A stretch of 64,000 bases of DNA. Origin: Gammaproteobacteria bacterium. Lineage in GTDB: Bacteria > Pseudomonadota > Gammaproteobacteria > Pseudomonadales > Pseudohongiellaceae. This document shows positions 7,270 to 15,444 of this stretch, one piece after another (within the stretch, counting starts at the first letter, position 1; each line of letters begins with the position of its first letter). The position numbers and the translations under genes were made by a program. The stretch is from contig VYCF01000072.1 of the NCBI GenBank assembly GCA_009844085.1, forward strand, positions 1 through 64,000, given 5' to 3'. The notes below the pieces were generated by a model. It worked only from the letters and a program-made list of their open reading frames with translations, was not told the DNA's origin and searched no databases.

Positions 7270-8675
7270 AGACAATCCCGGCAAGAAATCCGCGTACCGG
7301 CCGGATCGATGGCGAAATCGAGAACTGGACGCCAGCAGGAATCGGCGGACTCGCCAACGAGTTGCGGCGCGCCCAGACCGCGTGGCAAGACAACGGCCTT
7401 TCCTGCCGCCGCGGGGCGCTGCTGGACTGGCGCGACGAACTCCATCGGCGCAGCGAAGCCATTGCCGAAGCATTGACGGCGGATACCGGCCGGCGGCAGA
7501 TTTCCCGGCTCGAAGTGCAAAAGCCGATCAACCTGATCGATTATTGGCTGCAACAGGCTCCGGCATTGCTCGAAGGCGAAGCAGGCCGGTCGAGCATGGC
7601 CCCAAGCGTCGATTGGCGCCATGTACATGCGCCCTATCCGCTGGTCGGCGTCATCAGCCCGTGGAACTTTCCCCTGGCGCTGGCTTCGCTCGACGCTATC
7701 CCCGCGCTGCTTGCCGGTTGCGCGGTAATCGTCAAGCCGAGCGAGGTAACTTCCCGTTTCGTGCGGCCATTGACGGAAAGCGTTGCCTCGATACCGGAAT
7801 TGCGCGCAGTGTTCCGGTTCATCACCGGTGACGGTAGCGCCGGAGCCGGCCTCGTGGACGCGGTGGACGCGGTCTGCTTTACCGGCAGCGTCGCCACCGG
7901 ACGCAAGGTGGCCGTGCACGCGGCACAGAAGTTCATTCCGGCTTTTCTCGAACTCGGCGGCAAGGATCCCGCCATCGTCACCGCTGACGCAGACCTGGAA
8001 AACGCGGTGCGCGCCATCGCCCGCAGCGCTTTCGGCGCCACCGGCCAGGCCTGCCAGTCCCTGGAGCGCGCCTATGTCGCGCGCGAGGTTTACGACGAGT
8101 TTCTTGCGGCGCTGGTGGAATGCGCCAGGAGTATCCGCCTGAACGATGCCGACCTGGACGCTGGAGAAATCGGTCCGTTGATCTTTGCCGGTCAGGCCGC
8201 GACGATTCGCCGGCATCTCGACGACGCGCTCGCCCGCGGCGCACGAGTGCATTGCGGCGGTAAAATCGAGAACCATGGCGGCGGCGACTGGTGCCGGCCC
8301 ACCGTAGTGAGCGAAGTTTCGCAAGACATGCTCATCATGCGCGAAGAGACGTTCGGGCCGGTAATCACGGTGTCGCCGTTCGATTCCGCCAGCGAGGCGG
8401 TAGCACTTGCCAACGAGTCCGAATACGGTCTCTCCGCCGCTGTCTTCGCCGGTTCGCAAGCGGAAGCCGAAGCGATTGCCGCCAGGCTCGAAGTCGGCGG
8501 AGTCAGCATCAATGACGCGAGCCTCACCGCTGCCGTCAACGATGTCGAAAAGAACTCGTTCCGCCTCTCGGGCATGGGCGGCTCGCGCATGGGCCCGTCG
8601 GGCATGAGCCGTTTCCTGCGAAAACGCGCCCTGCTTCATCAGACCGCGCCTGCCGCATCGATCCATGGGGGTTAA
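7266..8675 (+). CDS. Aldehyde dehydrogenase family protein
   Basis: 469 residues, close to the usual 450-500 of NAD(P)-dependent aldehyde dehydrogenases. Seen: VIVKPSE for cofactor binding, FTGSVATGRKV, LELGGKDP with general-base Glu229, and GQACQS with the nucleophile Cys263, then EETFGPVI and a family-like C-terminus. It is translationally coupled to the lyase gene, so it probably acts in the same pathway, for example oxidising a semialdehyde. Its 3' end shares the stop palindrome TTAA with the convergent LysR gene. The substrate is unknown. Confidence 0.9.
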   Translation: MKTIPARNPRTGRIDGEIENWTPAGIGGLANELRRAQTAWQDNGLSCRRGALLDWRDELHRRSEAIAEALTADTGRRQISRLEVQKPINLIDYWLQQAPALLEGEAGRSSMAPSVDWRHVHAPYPLVGVISPWNFPLALASLDAIPALLAGCAVIVKPSEVTSRFVRPLTESVASIPELRAVFRFITGDGSAGAGLVDAVDAVCFTGSVATGRKVAVHAAQKFIPAFLELGGKDPAIVTADADLENAVRAIARSAFGATGQACQSLERAYVAREVYDEFLAALVECARSIRLNDADLDAGEIGPLIFAGQAATIRRHLDDALARGARVHCGGKIENHGGGDWCRPTVVSEVSQDMLIMREETFGPVITVSPFDSASEAVALANESEYGLSAAVFAGSQAEAEAIAARLEVGGVSINDASLTAAVNDVEKNSFRLSGMGGSRMGPSGMSRFLRKRALLHQTAPAASIHGG

Positions 8676-9634
8676 CGGCGGGCCAGCGCCCGCCGCACCT
8701 GTTGTTCTATGTGCTCCATCGGCAATACGTCGCGGCTGCGGTTGAGGATGAAGTCGAGAAAGCGTTCGGCGATCAATGAGAGTTTCTTCGACTTGAGATT
8801 CACCACATGCCAGTGGGACATGATCGGGAATCCCTTCACCCGCAATTGCGCCAGCCCGTCTTCCGTGGCATTGGCAAGCACGTACGCCGACAGAATGGTT
8901 ATCCCCATATCCGCCATCACCGCGTACTTGATCGCCTCGTTGCTTTCTATCACCATGGTTTTACCGAGTGAAAGTCCGTTCTCGCGCAGGTGTTTCTGAA
9001 TCGTGATATGCGTGCCCGAGCCCTGTTCGCGCAGCAGGAACTTTTGCTCCTGCAAATCCTCCCAATTCAGCCGCTTGCGCCGATTCAAGGGATTTTTCGC
9101 CGAAGCGACGACGGCCAGCGGGTTGGGCAGGAACGGCCTGCTATCGATTTCCAGATTGTCGGGCGGATCGCTGAAAATGTAGAAATCGTCCCTGTTGCCG
9201 TTCAGCCGCTCGATGATCTGGGCGCGGTTGCCGACCATGAACGCCACGTCGATTCCCGGGTATTCGCGGCAGAAAGGTCCGAGTATTCGCGGCAGAAAGT
9301 ACTTGGCGGTGGTGACCACGGCAATGCTCAGCGAACCGGCGTTCAGCCCCTTGAGGTCGTTGAGCTTGCCGTCGAGCCGGGCGATCGCTTCAAACAGCTC
9401 CCGGCCGCTCGCAACCACCTCTCGTCCGGCCTCCGTGAGGTAGAGTTGCTTGCCGATCACTTCGTGCAGGGGCAACCCCACCGCTTCAGCCAGTTTGCGA
9501 ATCTGCACCGATACCGCGGAATGGCTCAGGTAGAGCGCCTCCGCGGCCCGCGCGATACTCTGCGTCTCGGCCACCTTCATGAAGATTTCCAGTTGGCGCA
9601 ACGTACCCAGTCTTGCCGGCAGCCGTGTATCCAT
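8672..9634 (-). CDS. LysR-type transcriptional regulator
   Basis: 320 residues. An N-terminal winged helix-turn-helix (about 10-65: LRQLEIFMKVAETQSIARAAE, then LYLSHSAVSVQIRKLAEAVG) precedes a periplasmic-binding-protein-like effector domain of the CbbR/CysB kind. ATG 9634 is preferred to GTG 9652 because the latter abuts a block of palindromes at 9653-9701 that leaves no room for a ribosome-binding site. The gene is divergent from the bicupin gene, and a LysR-like box lies in between at 9731-9753, so it probably controls the bicupin and racemase-fold genes and itself. The effector may be an acid handled by the neighbouring enzymes. Confidence 0.88.
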   Translation of the reverse strand: MDTRLPARLGTLRQLEIFMKVAETQSIARAAEALYLSHSAVSVQIRKLAEAVGLPLHEVIGKQLYLTEAGREVVASGRELFEAIARLDGKLNDLKGLNAGSLSIAVVTTAKYFLPRILGPFCREYPGIDVAFMVGNRAQIIERLNGNRDDFYIFSDPPDNLEIDSRPFLPNPLAVVASAKNPLNRRKRLNWEDLQEQKFLLREQGSGTHITIQKHLRENGLSLGKTMVIESNEAIKYAVMADMGITILSAYVLANATEDGLAQLRVKGFPIMSHWHVVNLKSKKLSLIAERFLDFILNRSRDVLPMEHIEQQVRRALARR

Positions 9635-9652
9635 AAGGTTTCTATCACGCAC

Positions 9653-9701
9653 GGGCTGGGCATGCCCAGCCCCTACAGTAGGGGCGAGGCATGCCTCGCC
9701 C
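9653..9701. repeat. Two tandem 20-bp palindromes (REP-like unit)
   Basis: 9653-9672 is a perfect palindrome, GGGCTGGGCATGCCCAGCCC. 9682-9701 is a second, GGGCGAGGCATGCCTCGCCC. The 9-base spacer CTACAGTAG is itself symmetric. The two share GGC-ATG-CC-like cores and the same length. They lie in the LysR/bicupin intergenic region, just upstream of the LysR start. The form is that of REP-type extragenic palindromes; a transcriptional role is possible. No second copy was noticed in this window. Confidence 0.65.
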
Positions 9702-9730
9702 GATGCTTATATAAAAATAAACGAATATCC

Positions 9731-9753
9731 TGAATATTAAATACTATTATTCA
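9731..9753. promoter_or_regulatory. Candidate LysR-box TGAATA-N11-TATTCA
   Basis: The 6-base arms at 9731-9736 and 9748-9753 are perfect inverted repeats with an 11-base spacer, the spacing of the T-N11-A boxes bound by LysR-type regulators. The site lies between the divergent LysR gene and the bicupin gene, in an AT-rich stretch. Confidence 0.5.
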
Positions 9754-9812
9754 TGGAAAGTCACCGCTAACATGGCGTTCCGGAAACATCGAAACTCTTG
9801 GAGGGCGCAAAG

Positions 9813-10715
9813 ATGAGGCCTCATGTTGAACTGATCGACGAGGTGGATTTGCTATGGCACTTCGCTGAATTTCCCCACGCCAGCGGCGAAGCGCGCCAGC
9901 GCAACCTGTGCTATGACGAGGAAAACGGCGCCGCGTCGTTGAAAGTGGAATTTCTGACGGACTGGCGGCGGCCGGCCGGCCTCCACGCCGCACAGACCGA
10001 ATGGTTCGTGCTGGAGGGCGAGATCGAAATCGGCGAAACCAGGCTCGGAAAAGGCGGTTACTGGTGCGCTCCGCAAGGCGCCTGGACACCCGAGGCGAAG
10101 GCCGCCAAAGGCACGCAGATACTCTTGTTCCGCGAATACAGCGACTGGAGTTTCACTCCCACCGGCCGCGATGGCGCCGGCGTAGACCCGGAGGCGGAAC
10201 TGATCGTCTGCGATTCCGAGGCCATGGAATGGTACGACGTGGTGCACCCCGAACATGGCAGCCCGATGAATTTCGAACGTGGCGGCACGCCCGTCCCGGG
10301 ACTATTCATCAAGCTGTTGTTCCGCGACCCGAAGACCGGATTCTATACCCGCCTGATCAAGGCCAAACCGGGCTGGCGGGAACATCCGCTGGCGCACCAT
10401 CCAGTCTATGAGGAAGCCTATTGTCTCGACGGCGAGTTCGACTACAACTTCGGCACCATGACCAAGGGCCAGTACTTCTTTCGCCCCGCGGGCGTGCGTC
10501 ACGGCGATTTCACGGCCGGCGAAAAGGACGGTTGCACCTGGATATTGCGCTGCGACGGCGATCTGGTGGACTGGTACACCGACAACGCCAGCATCGAGAT
10601 GAAAGGCGATCCGGTGAACTGGGGCGAGGGTTACCCGCTCTCGGAACCGCCCGAGCTGATTCAGCCCGTGCGCTCACGCTCCATCGGGCCCTGGAAAAAT
10701 CCTTATTATCAATAA
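9813..10715 (+). CDS. Bicupin protein (two cupin domains)
   Basis: 300 residues. ATG 9813 is chosen because GGAGGG at 9800-9805 is well spaced. Two cupin-like halves are visible: about residues 35-125 (AAQTEWFVLEGEIEIGETRLGKGGYWCAPQG) and about 170-265 (HHPVYEEAYCLDGEFDYNFGTMTKGQYFFRPAGVRHGDF). The second half has the better metal-site pattern: HH followed by E, then a later H. Such proteins can be oxygenases, isomerases or sugar and acid sensors. The reaction here is unknown. It is followed 42 bases on by the racemase-fold gene, probably in one operon under LysR control. Confidence 0.7.
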   Translation: MRPHVELIDEVDLLWHFAEFPHASGEARQRNLCYDEENGAASLKVEFLTDWRRPAGLHAAQTEWFVLEGEIEIGETRLGKGGYWCAPQGAWTPEAKAAKGTQILLFREYSDWSFTPTGRDGAGVDPEAELIVCDSEAMEWYDVVHPEHGSPMNFERGGTPVPGLFIKLLFRDPKTGFYTRLIKAKPGWREHPLAHHPVYEEAYCLDGEFDYNFGTMTKGQYFFRPAGVRHGDFTAGEKDGCTWILRCDGDLVDWYTDNASIEMKGDPVNWGEGYPLSEPPELIQPVRSRSIGPWKNPYYQ

Positions 10716-10757
10716 CGGCGGCATGATCCCGGCGATCGAGAAAAGGAGCGCAACCTC

Positions 10758-11504
10758 ATGACCGACGTCCTGGGCTGGCGGGCCAAGTTCGGCGTGCTCG
10801 GCCCGTCGACCAACACGATCGTCCAGCCGGAGTTCGACGCCATGCGCGTGCCGGGCGTCACCAACCATTACAGCCGCATCATTATCGAGAACGCCGATGC
10901 GGTCTCCGACGAAACCTTCATCGCCGGCACAATGATCATTTCCGACAACACCCTCGACGCCGTCCGGGGCGTCCTGACCTGTTCGCCGGACTATCTGGTC
11001 ATGGGCATGTCCGCCGTCACCTTTTACGGCGGGGCCGAAGGAGCCGGAAAATGGCGGGAGAACATCGAGAAGGAGAGCGGGCTGCGGCTGAGCATCGGTT
11101 CGGAGTCCTGTGCCGCCGCCATGGAAACCTACGGCGGTATCAAGCGGATTGCCGTGATTTCCCCCTATTTTCCAGCGGCCAATCGCGAAGTGATGCGTTT
11201 TTTCGCCGATTACGGCTATCAGACGGTGCGCGACCGTTGCCTGCGTTGTCCGAGTTGGACCGCTATCGCCGAAGTGACCGGCGCGACCTTGCGGCAGGTC
11301 GTGGCTGAACTCGACGGAGACGATGTGGACGCGTTCGTGCAGGTAGGCACGAACCTGTGCATGCTGGAGCTCGCCGCGGAACTCGAGCATGAATTGCAAA
11401 AGCCGGTCATCGCGATCAATGCCGCCACCTATTGGCACGCCCTGCGCCAGTTCGGCATCGACGATCAATTGCAGGGCTTCGGACGACTATTGGAAGAACA
11501 TTAG
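10758..11504 (+). CDS. Asp/Glu racemase-fold protein (maleate isomerase / arylmalonate decarboxylase-like)
   Basis: 248 residues, the length of maleate cis-trans isomerases and arylmalonate decarboxylases. Family signs: SADY-like DYLVMGMSAVTFYGG in the first half, KRIAVISPYFPAANREV, then NLCMLELAAELEHELQKPVIAINAATYWHALR at the end. In this family two cysteines (racemase, isomerase) or one (the decarboxylase) do the chemistry. By motif comparison the first site reads MGMS and the second VGTN, so neither catalytic cysteine appears to be kept. The protein may use another mechanism or have another role. It shares the bicupin operon. Confidence 0.7.
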   Translation: MTDVLGWRAKFGVLGPSTNTIVQPEFDAMRVPGVTNHYSRIIIENADAVSDETFIAGTMIISDNTLDAVRGVLTCSPDYLVMGMSAVTFYGGAEGAGKWRENIEKESGLRLSIGSESCAAAMETYGGIKRIAVISPYFPAANREVMRFFADYGYQTVRDRCLRCPSWTAIAEVTGATLRQVVAELDGDDVDAFVQVGTNLCMLELAAELEHELQKPVIAINAATYWHALRQFGIDDQLQGFGRLLEEH

Positions 11505-11610
11505 TTTCAGTCGTCCTGCGCACAGAATGACATCGGTGAAACTGGATGTTGAATCCGCCGAATCGCGCCTGCTAAACTGAAGTTATCCTCACAGGGGCGG
11601 AGGAAAGGCG

Positions 11611-11937
11611 GTGATCGATCCAGTCGACGTGCAGCGGATCGTTCTGGCGACGCTCGCGGCAGGCGCCGCGGTTCTGTTCGGCGCCTGTTACGCCATCTTT
11701 CTTGCCTTGTCGCGCCTGCGCGATCTGGCCGTTTTACGCCGACTCTCCAATCTCTCCTATCTGGCTCTGGCCGTTTCCGTACTGGCGCTGGCCTGGTACC
11801 TGCGCCTGGCGGGCGGCTGGCTGGCGCTGGTCGTTATCCTGCTGGTCGGCTATTACCTGGCCCCGCGTTTCATCTGGCGATTGTCGGTCGCCACTCACGA
11901 TTCCGAAGAAGATCGAAAAGGAGGAAGCCATGACTGA
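11611..11937 (+). CDS. Small integral membrane protein upstream of norC
   Basis: 108 residues. The GTG start is supported by GGAGG about 8 bases upstream. Three hydrophobic segments (about 10-33, 45-65 and 68-90) suggest three membrane spans, with a charged tail. Not recognised as a named family. It overlaps norC by 8 bases, so it is the first gene of the nor operon and may help assembly or insertion of the reductase. No obvious FNR/Dnr or NsrR site was found in the 106 bases upstream. Confidence 0.65.
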   Translation: MIDPVDVQRIVLATLAAGAAVLFGACYAIFLALSRLRDLAVLRRLSNLSYLALAVSVLALAWYLRLAGGWLALVVILLVGYYLAPRFIWRLSVATHDSEEDRKGGSHD

Positions 11938-12535
11938 TCCGGTCTGGTGGGCAAGCGAGAATTTCTGGCGCAAGACCGCGATCTTCGTGACCGCGTTCAT
12001 GTTCGTGATTCTCATCTTTCTGACGTTTCATTCGATGTCCGTAATCCTCGCCGGCAGCGAAGCCGAACGGGTGCCGGCCTATTCGGTAATCAATCACCGC
12101 GTCGATTACAGGTTCGATAACGAACGCGGCATGTTCAGGCCGGTCATCGGCGAGGAGGCGCCATTATTCGGCACGGTCCATACCGAAGCCGAGGCGCGGG
12201 CGCTCGTGGACCTGGGCAAGCTCACGGTGCAGGCGAAGAACTGCATGAACTGCCATACGCTTTATGGCAACGGCGCCTATTACGCACCGGACCTGACCAA
12301 GGCCTGGCTCGACCCAGGCTGGGGCAACGAGCAATCGCGCGAGACGCTGATGCTGATGTTCCTGACCGATCCGGTCACCAACGCGCGCACCTACGGCACG
12401 GGGCGGCGCATGCCGGACCTGGGCGTAACCGAGGAGGAGGCGCGCGGCGTCATCGCATTTCTGAAATGGATGTCCGCCGTGGATACGAACGGCTTTCCCT
12501 ATGGATTTACGCCGCTGCCCCAGGGAGGTGACTGA
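11930..12535 (+). CDS. norC: Nitric oxide reductase cytochrome c subunit (NorC)
   Basis: 201 residues. ATG 11930 follows GGAGG at 11920-11924. One N-terminal membrane anchor (about 15-37) is followed by a periplasmic class I cytochrome c domain with the haem motif CMNCH and the NorC-like sequence NCMNCHTLYGNGAYYAPDLTKAW; the distal haem ligand is probably the Met in GRRMPDLG. It passes electrons to NorB. An insert of about 40 residues between the anchor and the haem domain (rich in charged and aromatic residues) makes it longer than the usual NorC of about 150 residues. It sits 2 bases before norB. Confidence 0.88.
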   Translation: MTDPVWWASENFWRKTAIFVTAFMFVILIFLTFHSMSVILAGSEAERVPAYSVINHRVDYRFDNERGMFRPVIGEEAPLFGTVHTEAEARALVDLGKLTVQAKNCMNCHTLYGNGAYYAPDLTKAWLDPGWGNEQSRETLMLMFLTDPVTNARTYGTGRRMPDLGVTEEEARGVIAFLKWMSAVDTNGFPYGFTPLPQGGD

Positions 12536-12537
12536 TC

Positions 12538-14034
12538 ATGGCCATATCCGCTGAGATACCATTGACCGGCATCGACGCTGCCTCCCCGGGCGAATCCACC
12601 CTCTCCGCCGGCCAGAAACTGGCGCTGAAGTATTTTGTCGCCGCGATGGTGCTGTTTGCGGCGCAGACAGTTTTCGGCCTGCTTGCCGGCTTGCAGTTCA
12701 TCTATCCGGATTTCCTTTTCGGCGTACTCGATTTCAACGTCAACCGCATGGTGCATCTGAACGCGATGATCGTGTGGATGCTGTACGGCTTCATGGGCTC
12801 GATCTACTGGCTGGTCGAAGACGAGGCCGGCACCGAACTGGTCGGCCCGAAGCTCGCCAACATAAACTTCTGGGTGTTGACCGCGGCGGTAACGGTAGTC
12901 GTTCTCGTCTATCTCATCGTACAGGTGGGCGACGGCACCCGGGCCAGCATCTGGCTGATCAACGAGGGGCGCGAGTATATCGAGGCGCCACGCTGGGCCG
13001 ATATCGGCATCGTCGTCTGCACCAGCGTGTTTTTCTGCAACATCGCGGCCACTTTCATGAAGGGCCGCTGGAGCGGCATCTCGGGCACGCTGGTGCTCGA
13101 TCTCATTGCGCTGGCGGGGCTTTATCTCGCAGGCATGTTCTACACCACCAATCTGTCGGTCGACCAGTATTGGTGGTGGTGGGTCGTGCATCTCTGGGTG
13201 GAGGCGACCTGGGAAGTGCTGGTCGGCTGCATCATGGCCTGGGGCCTGATGAAGACGCTGGGCGCGCGCCGCCGGATCGTGACCACCTGGCTGTACATCG
13301 AGGTCGCGCTGATGTTCGGCTCGGGCATTCTCGGCCTCGGACATCACTACTTCTGGATCGGCACGCCGGAATACTGGCTCGGCCTCGGCGGATTCTTCTC
13401 CGCGCTGGAACCGATTCCGCTGGTGGCGATGGTCGTGCATGCCGTCTACGACGCCGGCACGCACGGGTTCAAGAGCAACAACCATCCGGCGCTGGCCTGG
13501 CTGATCGCGCACGCTTTCGGCAATTTTCTCGGCGCCGGCGTGTGGGGTTTCATGCAGACACTGCCGCAGATCAACCTGTACACCCATGGCACGCAATGGG
13601 CGGCGTCTCACGGCCACCTGGCCTTCTTCGGCGCCTATGCGACGATCAATATCGCGTTCATTTATATTGCCTTGCAACACTGGCGCGGCAATGTATGGAT
13701 GTCGGGCGGATTGCCCGACGGCGGCTGGAAATGGAAATGGTCCCTTGGCCTGCAATGCGTCGGCGTGATGGGAATGACGGTGGCGATGCTGATCGCCGGC
13801 TACGAACAGGCGTTCGTCGAACGCGCCGCCGGCGGTTCCACCTGGGGCGCCTTCTTCGACGCTCAGACGCGGCCCTGGTTCGTGCAGGCCATGCAATGGC
13901 GCATGGTTTTCGGCGTCGTGACGGCAGCCGGCATGGCTATACTGTTCTGGGATCTGCTGACCATCGGCCGGGACGAGACCCGGCCGGCGAAACAGGTGCC
14001 CGACCCGGAAGCCGAACCGGCGGCCGCGGGCTGA
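12538..14034 (+). CDS. norB: Nitric oxide reductase large subunit (NorB)
   Basis: 498 residues, about 12 membrane helices of the haem-copper oxidase superfamily. It reduces two NO to N2O at the inner membrane with electrons from NorC. Metal-site residues are visible: HLWVEATWE (a histidine and two glutamates that match the FeB-site His/Glu of cNOR), GLGHHYFWIG (two FeB histidines), FSALEPIP (the later glutamate) and SHGHLAFFGAY (haem ligands). The usual HLWVEGVWE is changed to HLWVEATWE, a small deviation next to the FeB glutamate. No norD or norQ is adjacent. Confidence 0.92.
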   Translation: MAISAEIPLTGIDAASPGESTLSAGQKLALKYFVAAMVLFAAQTVFGLLAGLQFIYPDFLFGVLDFNVNRMVHLNAMIVWMLYGFMGSIYWLVEDEAGTELVGPKLANINFWVLTAAVTVVVLVYLIVQVGDGTRASIWLINEGREYIEAPRWADIGIVVCTSVFFCNIAATFMKGRWSGISGTLVLDLIALAGLYLAGMFYTTNLSVDQYWWWWVVHLWVEATWEVLVGCIMAWGLMKTLGARRRIVTTWLYIEVALMFGSGILGLGHHYFWIGTPEYWLGLGGFFSALEPIPLVAMVVHAVYDAGTHGFKSNNHPALAWLIAHAFGNFLGAGVWGFMQTLPQINLYTHGTQWAASHGHLAFFGAYATINIAFIYIALQHWRGNVWMSGGLPDGGWKWKWSLGLQCVGVMGMTVAMLIAGYEQAFVERAAGGSTWGAFFDAQTRPWFVQAMQWRMVFGVVTAAGMAILFWDLLTIGRDETRPAKQVPDPEAEPAAAG

Positions 14035-14057
14035 TTGAACAATATGGAGGAATACCA

Positions 14058-14402
14058 ATGACTGACCGCTCCCGGCGACGCTCGATTCGCCTATGCACGG
14101 GTTTGGGGATCACGGCGCTGCTGGCGGCGCCGGCGCTGGCTCTGGCACAAGAAGGAGACGTGGACGCGGGCCGGGATAAGGCGGCGCTATGCGCCGCGTG
14201 TCACGGCCCGAACGGCATCAGCTCGAATCCGCTGTGGCCCAATCTCGCGGGCCAGCACGAAGCTTATCTGGCAAAACAGATCAGGGATTTTCGCGACGGT
14301 GTGCGCGAGGACATCTCGATGCAGCCCTTCGTGGCGCAACTGTCGGAGCAGGATATCGCCGACCTGGCGGCGTTTTACGCGTCCTTGCCGGCAGGCGGCT
14401 GA
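14058..14402 (+). CDS. Periplasmic class I cytochrome c
   Basis: 114 residues. ATG 14058 has GGAGG at 14046-14050. A signal peptide (about 1-31, ending ALALAQ) precedes one haem motif CAACH and the sequence HGPNGISSNPLWPNLAGQ typical of c553/c4-like domains; a Met in DISMQPF is the likely sixth ligand. Placed 23 bases after norB, it is probably a soluble electron donor in the same operon. It converges on another cytochrome c gene with a 4-base gap. Confidence 0.85.
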   Translation: MTDRSRRRSIRLCTGLGITALLAAPALALAQEGDVDAGRDKAALCAACHGPNGISSNPLWPNLAGQHEAYLAKQIRDFRDGVREDISMQPFVAQLSEQDIADLAAFYASLPAGG

Positions 14403-14406
14403 ACAA

Positions 14407-14790
14407 TCACGGCTGGACGATATGAATCTCGTCCATGCCGTTATCGGGATCGAGCGGAGTCTCCCCGGTGGGAAATCCCTGCTCGGCAAGAATGTAAGCC
14501 ACCACGTCGGTATATTCCTCGAACATGAGCGAGCCGGGATTGTCGGCCGGCATGGTGCCCAGGATGGACTCCCAGAACCAGAGCAAAGGCTGGTTGTTCC
14601 AGGAACGCAGCGAATCGCGATAGAAACGCATATCGTGGCAGGTGCGGCAGACATTGTCGTAAACCGGTTTGCCCGCATCCACCTGGGCCTGGGTGAAAAC
14701 GCCGTCCGCGACAGTCTTCTGCTGGGCCAGAGACCATTGAGCCCCCATCAGACACCCCGCGAGCATCGCAATCCGAAACGCTGTTTTCAT
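14407..14790 (-). CDS. Secreted c-type cytochrome
   Basis: 127 residues. ATG 14790 is preceded by GGAGGG. The signal peptide (about 1-23, [15 protein letters not shown]) is followed by one haem motif CRTCH and a Met in [12 protein letters not shown] as probable axial ligand. The sequence around [22 protein letters not shown] is typical of small monohaem cytochromes. Its partner is unknown; it is transcribed towards the nor operon and away from pilA. Confidence 0.8.
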   Translation of the reverse strand: MKTAFRIAMLAGCLMGAQWSLAQQKTVADGVFTQAQVDAGKPVYDNVCRTCHDMRFYRDSLRSWNNQPLLWFWESILGTMPADNPGSLMFEEYTDVVAYILAEQGFPTGETPLDPDNGMDEIHIVQP

Positions 14791-15007
14791 CTCAACCCTC
14801 CGCATGACCCAATCGGCGCACCACCAACATAGCTTACCATCAACCAGCACCCCCAAGCAGCCGAAAACCCTACCCCACATCACCGCCGCACGCAAGTCAG
14901 CGCAGGAATTCGCGACGGATCGAGGCCACAGTTTTTTCAGTGAAAATTTCTCCTTTTCCGGAAATCGTTCCTACGCTTGTCTTCGCAGTCACAAGGAGAC
15001 GGAAGTC

Positions 15008-15424
15008 ATGCAACACTCTCAAGGGGGTTTCACCCTGATCGAACTGATGATTGTCGTGGCGATCATCGGCATACTCGCGGCGGTCGCCCTGCCCGCCTAT
15101 CGCAACTATACGGACCGCGCCGAATTCTCGGAACTCGTGCTCGCGGTGACGCCGCTGAAGACCGCGGTGGAACTGGCGATCCAGACCCGGGGACCGGGCG
15201 CACTGACGGACCTCGACGGCGGCGCCCTGGGGATTCCCGCAAATGTCCAGGCAACCGCCACGACTCACGGGGCGAACGTCACCGACGGCGTCATCACCAT
15301 GACCTGGCGGCAGGAGGACGGGTCCAATCTGAACGGCGTGACCTATACCTTGAGCGCCGGTGGCGTGACCGCGCCGGTAGCCTGGACCGAAGGCGGCAGT
15401 TGCCTGAGCAATGGCTTGTGCTGA
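15008..15424 (+). CDS. pilA: Type IV major pilin (prepilin PilA)
   Basis: 138 residues. It starts with a short leader MQHSQGG followed by [19 protein letters not shown], the class IVa prepilin signature: cleavage after Gly by PilD, methylated Phe1, and Glu5 kept. Two cysteines at the very end (SCLSNGLC) could form a short disulphide loop. AAGGAG lies about 9 bases before the ATG. It is followed at once by pilB, pilC and pilD. The 217-base region upstream, shared with the divergent cytochrome gene, shows no convincing sigma-54 site. Confidence 0.9.
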   Translation: MQHSQGGFTLIELMIVVAIIGILAAVALPAYRNYTDRAEFSELVLAVTPLKTAVELAIQTRGPGALTDLDGGALGIPANVQATATTHGANVTDGVITMTWRQEDGSNLNGVTYTLSAGGVTAPVAWTEGGSCLSNGLC

Positions 15425-15444
15425 CCGCGGCGGCAGATCAGCCG

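Noticed and set aside
14791..15007. Sigma-54 promoter for pilA
   Set aside because: No GG-N10-GC pair of the right form was found in the upstream region.
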